Assembly: GCA_002375695.1 (NCBI GenBank)
Contig: DFMO01000003.1
Coordinates: forward strand, 265,466 to 329,465
Source of the DNA: Flavobacteriaceae bacterium UBA3591
Lineage (GTDB): Bacteria > Bacteroidota > Bacteroidia > Flavobacteriales > Flavobacteriaceae
Direction of reading: 5' to 3'
DNA: 64,000 nt
The notes under the pieces were generated by a model that was not told the DNA's origin, made no database searches, and worked only from the letters and a program-made list of their open reading frames with translations. Numbering within the stretch: the first letter of the stretch is position 1; every line of letters begins with the position of its first letter. Of this stretch, positions 61,974-64,000 are shown in pieces. The translations under genes were made by a program, and so were the position numbers.

Positions 61974-63470
61974 TTAAGCCTGAATTTGCAAGAGTGCATC
62001 GGCAATTTTTCGATCGTTTGAAAGTCGAGGCACTTTGTTTTGTCCCCCTAATTTTCCTTGCGATTTCATATAATCTTGAAAGCTTCCTTTTTTAAGAATA
62101 GCAATTTTTAAAGGTTGTAAAATTTTTCCGTCAATCAAATCGAAATAGTACGAATTTTGCTGTTGCATTTCGGTATCGAGAAATTTTACAACTTCTTCAA
62201 TATTTTCGGGTTTATTTTCAAATTCAATCAACCATTCGTGATAGGGTAAATCGCCTTCGGGCGGTGTAATTTGCGGTGCCACGGTAAATTCTGAAATAGA
62301 AAAATTAAAGGTTGCCATCGCTTTATTCATCGCTTCTTCTACCTCTTTTCCAATAACATGTTCGCCAAACGCCGAAATAAAATGCTTTATCCTGCCCGAA
62401 ACTATTACTCGATACGGCTTGGTGGACGTAAATTGAACGGTATCGCCTAAGTTATACCCCCACAGGCCTGCATTGGTTGAAATGATCATTACATAATTTA
62501 CCCCGGTTTTAACTTCGGCAATGGTCAATCTTTTTGGGTTTTTATCAAAAAACGTCGACGCTTCAATAAATTCATAAAAAATTCCCGAATTTAAAAGCAG
62601 CAACATTCCTTTTTCTTTTTGGCTATCTTGAAAAGCAAAAAATCCTTCGCTGGCGGGAAAAAGCTCAATACTATCAACTTTGCGGCCTATTAATTGCTCA
62701 AATTTTGCTCGGTAGGGCTCGTAATTTACCCCGCCGTAAATAAACAGATTAAAGTTTTTAAATAAGTCGCCAACATTTTTCCCAGTTTTTTGTTGAAGCT
62801 TTTCAAAATACATTTGTACCCACGACGGAATCCCGCTTATAACGGTCATATCTTCATCTTTGGTTTCTTCAACAATAGCGTCAACTTTTGTCTCCCAATC
62901 TTCTATACAATTGGTCTCCCAACTTGGCAAACGATTTTTTTGAAGATAGGCGGGCACATAGTGCGCTACAATACCCGAAAGTCTGCCTAATTTAATTCCG
63001 TTTTTCTCTTGCATTTCGGGGCTCCCTTGCAGAAATATCATTTTTCCGTCTACAAAATTGGCCTTTCCCGTTTCGTTTATATAACACAAAATTGCATTAC
63101 GAGCAGCCTCAATATGATGCGGCATAGACTCTTTTGTAAGCGGAATATACTTGGCTCCCGAAGTAGTACCCGAAGTTTTTGCAAAATAAAGGGGTTGCCC
63201 GGGCCACAACACATTGGCTTCGCCGGCAACTACTCTATTTACATACGGTTTTAAAGCTTCATAATCGCGAATGGGTACATTCTTAACAAAGTCGTTGTGC
63301 GAGCTTATATTATCAAAATTATGATCTTTTCCGAAGGCTGTATTTCGAGCTTCGGAAATTAGACTTTGAAACACTTTTTGTTGGGTATCAATAGGATTAT
63401 TAGCCCATTTCTGAATTCGGTTTGCTGTAATTTTGGCGAATATTTTCGCGCCGAAAGATTTTAGAGACAT
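61974..63470 (-). CDS. GH3-like adenylate-forming protein
   Basis: 498 residues. The GH3 acyl-acid amido synthetase superfamily of adenylating enzymes: the AMP-binding loop YFAKTSGTTSGAKYIPLT (about 110-127), SIELFPASEGFFAFQD, and YVMIISTNAGLWGYNLGD with the GRIKHFISAFGEH segment. In plants GH3 links amino acids to auxin or jasmonate; bacterial versions have no proven role. Next to DUF6909 (23 bases) and M23 peptidase (6 bases). Predicted amide-forming acyl transfer. Confidence 0.88.
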   Translation of the reverse strand: MSLKSFGAKIFAKITANRIQKWANNPIDTQQKVFQSLISEARNTAFGKDHNFDNISSHNDFVKNVPIRDYEALKPYVNRVVAGEANVLWPGQPLYFAKTSGTTSGAKYIPLTKESMPHHIEAARNAILCYINETGKANFVDGKMIFLQGSPEMQEKNGIKLGRLSGIVAHYVPAYLQKNRLPSWETNCIEDWETKVDAIVEETKDEDMTVISGIPSWVQMYFEKLQQKTGKNVGDLFKNFNLFIYGGVNYEPYRAKFEQLIGRKVDSIELFPASEGFFAFQDSQKEKGMLLLLNSGIFYEFIEASTFFDKNPKRLTIAEVKTGVNYVMIISTNAGLWGYNLGDTVQFTSTKPYRVIVSGRIKHFISAFGEHVIGKEVEEAMNKAMATFNFSISEFTVAPQITPPEGDLPYHEWLIEFENKPENIEEVVKFLDTEMQQQNSYYFDLIDGKILQPLKIAILKKGSFQDYMKSQGKLGGQNKVPRLSNDRKIADALLQIQA

Positions 63471-63476
63471 ACGCAG

Positions 63477-64000
63477 TTAATCAAAATCTATTACACTTGT
63501 TGGATTAATTGGAAAACCATCGCGCCACAATTCAAAATGTAGATGGGGCCCTGTAGTAAGTTCGCCGGTATTACCAACCGTTCCAATTACTTCGCCAGCT
63601 TGTACAATTTCGCCCTGTTCTTTTGTAAGCGTGGCATTGTGTTTATATGCCGAAATTAGATTGTTTTCGTGTTTAATAATAATAACATATCCCGTGGCTA
63701 CAGTCCATTCGGCAAAAATAACGGTTCCTTTTGCTATTGCTTTTACTGGTGCATCTTTTACCGTAACCACATCTACAGCGTAATGCTTCTTTTTTGAATC
63801 ATATGCCTCTGTAATTGTTCCCTTTACAGGTGGAAACAAGGTGTATGGCTGCACTTCGGGCGCAATAAGCGGGTTGTACTTGTCCTCCTTTGCAACTGCA
63901 TCGCGCAGTAGTGAATCGTTACGCGAAGTTCTAATTAACACCGACGGATCTGTTTTTGCTACTTCAATAATAGAATCTTTATTGTAATCAACCGTTTGCA
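63477..64000 (-). CDS. M23 family peptidase (LytM-like), N terminus outside
   Basis: 174 residues of the C-terminal part; the frame stays open to the window edge, so the gene begins beyond it. Lysostaphin-type zinc peptidase of peptidoglycan: the first ligands in HYAVDVVTVKD (His-x-x-x-Asp), and the second motif HLHFELWRDG at the end. Sequence between includes KAIAKGTVIFAEWTVATGY and GEVIGTVGNTGELTTGPHLHF as in LytM. Probably periplasmic or outer-membrane bound; a signal would be in the missing part. Transcribed in the same direction as the polysaccharide genes, 6 bases upstream of the GH3-like gene. Confidence 0.92.
   Translation of the reverse strand, partial: QTVDYNKDSIIEVAKTDPSVLIRTSRNDSLLRDAVAKEDKYNPLIAPEVQPYTLFPPVKGTITEAYDSKKKHYAVDVVTVKDAPVKAIAKGTVIFAEWTVATGYVIIIKHENNLISAYKHNATLTKEQGEIVQAGEVIGTVGNTGELTTGPHLHFELWRDGFPINPTSVIDFD

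Noticed and set aside
1..64000. Search for insertion sequences, integrases, tRNA attachment sites and CRISPR arrays
   Set aside because: No transposase, integrase, tRNA or repeat-spacer array was visible; only the small four-helix-bundle cassette looks mobile.

Overview
The window looks like a chromosomal segment of a member of the Flavobacteriaceae (Bacteroidota). The evidence is a type IX secretion (T9SS) sorting domain, a SprE/PorW-like lipoprotein, a split ATP synthase operon without atpD/atpC, many lineage-restricted families, and promoters of the Bacteroidota form TAnnTTTG with an upstream TTG. Coding sequence is dense, the DNA is AT-rich, and no rRNA, tRNA, CRISPR array or transposase was seen. 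No gene-free stretch exceeds 300 bases. The genus cannot be fixed from the sequence alone.

Layout. 1-4.2 kb: end of an LD-carboxypeptidase, a secreted protein of unknown function, a YraN nuclease, a cysE-cysM cysteine synthesis pair and a membrane-anchored XRE regulator. 4.3-14.5 kb: mfd, a TspO-like membrane protein, and the four-gene ligase-associated DNA damage cassette (exonuclease, ATP-dependent ligase, Lhr-like helicase, PdeM). 14.7-23 kb: housekeeping and metabolism, including TerB, fructose-bisphosphatase, an acetyltransferase next to aspartate kinase, a two-domain acyltransferase resembling OlsF/GlsF aminolipid synthases, TM2, VOC and D-2-hydroxyacid dehydrogenase proteins and a lipoprotein. 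23.1-32.5 kb (all minus): sprE, bactofilin, atpZ, a small membrane protein, then atpB-E-F-H-A and atpG, with a four-helix-bundle gene inserted between atpA and atpG. 32.6-39.6 kb: a PaaE-like ferredoxin reductase, GT9 and DUF4254 proteins, a probable restriction-modification pair, membrane proteins and purD.

40.9-64 kb is one long minus-strand surface polysaccharide region. Reading 5' to 3' on that strand it holds an M23 peptidase, a GH3-like enzyme, a DUF6909 protein, rfbB-A-C-D (dTDP-rhamnose), wzz, wzx, a pyruvyl transferase, a Wzy-like protein, a GT2, a T9SS leucine-rich-repeat protein, a second Wzy-like protein, a GT4, a third Wzy-like protein, ugd, UDP-glucuronate decarboxylase, an initiating glycosylphosphotransferase and a last GT2. 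This is a complete Wzx/Wzy-type pathway predicted to make a polymer containing rhamnose, glucuronate or xylose, and pyruvylated sugar.

Most interesting points: (1) the C-terminal part of the DUF6909 protein carries a full series of nucleoside phosphorylase/MTA-SAH nucleosidase motifs; (2) a 213-residue protein with PD-(D/E)XK-like residues overlaps an adenine methylase by ATGA, which looks like an undescribed type II restriction system; (3) a four-helix-bundle gene flanked by heptamer and inverted repeats sits inside the ATP synthase operon; (4) a terminator-like hairpin lies between atpE and atpF; (5) mfd appears to be transcribed as a nearly leaderless mRNA.
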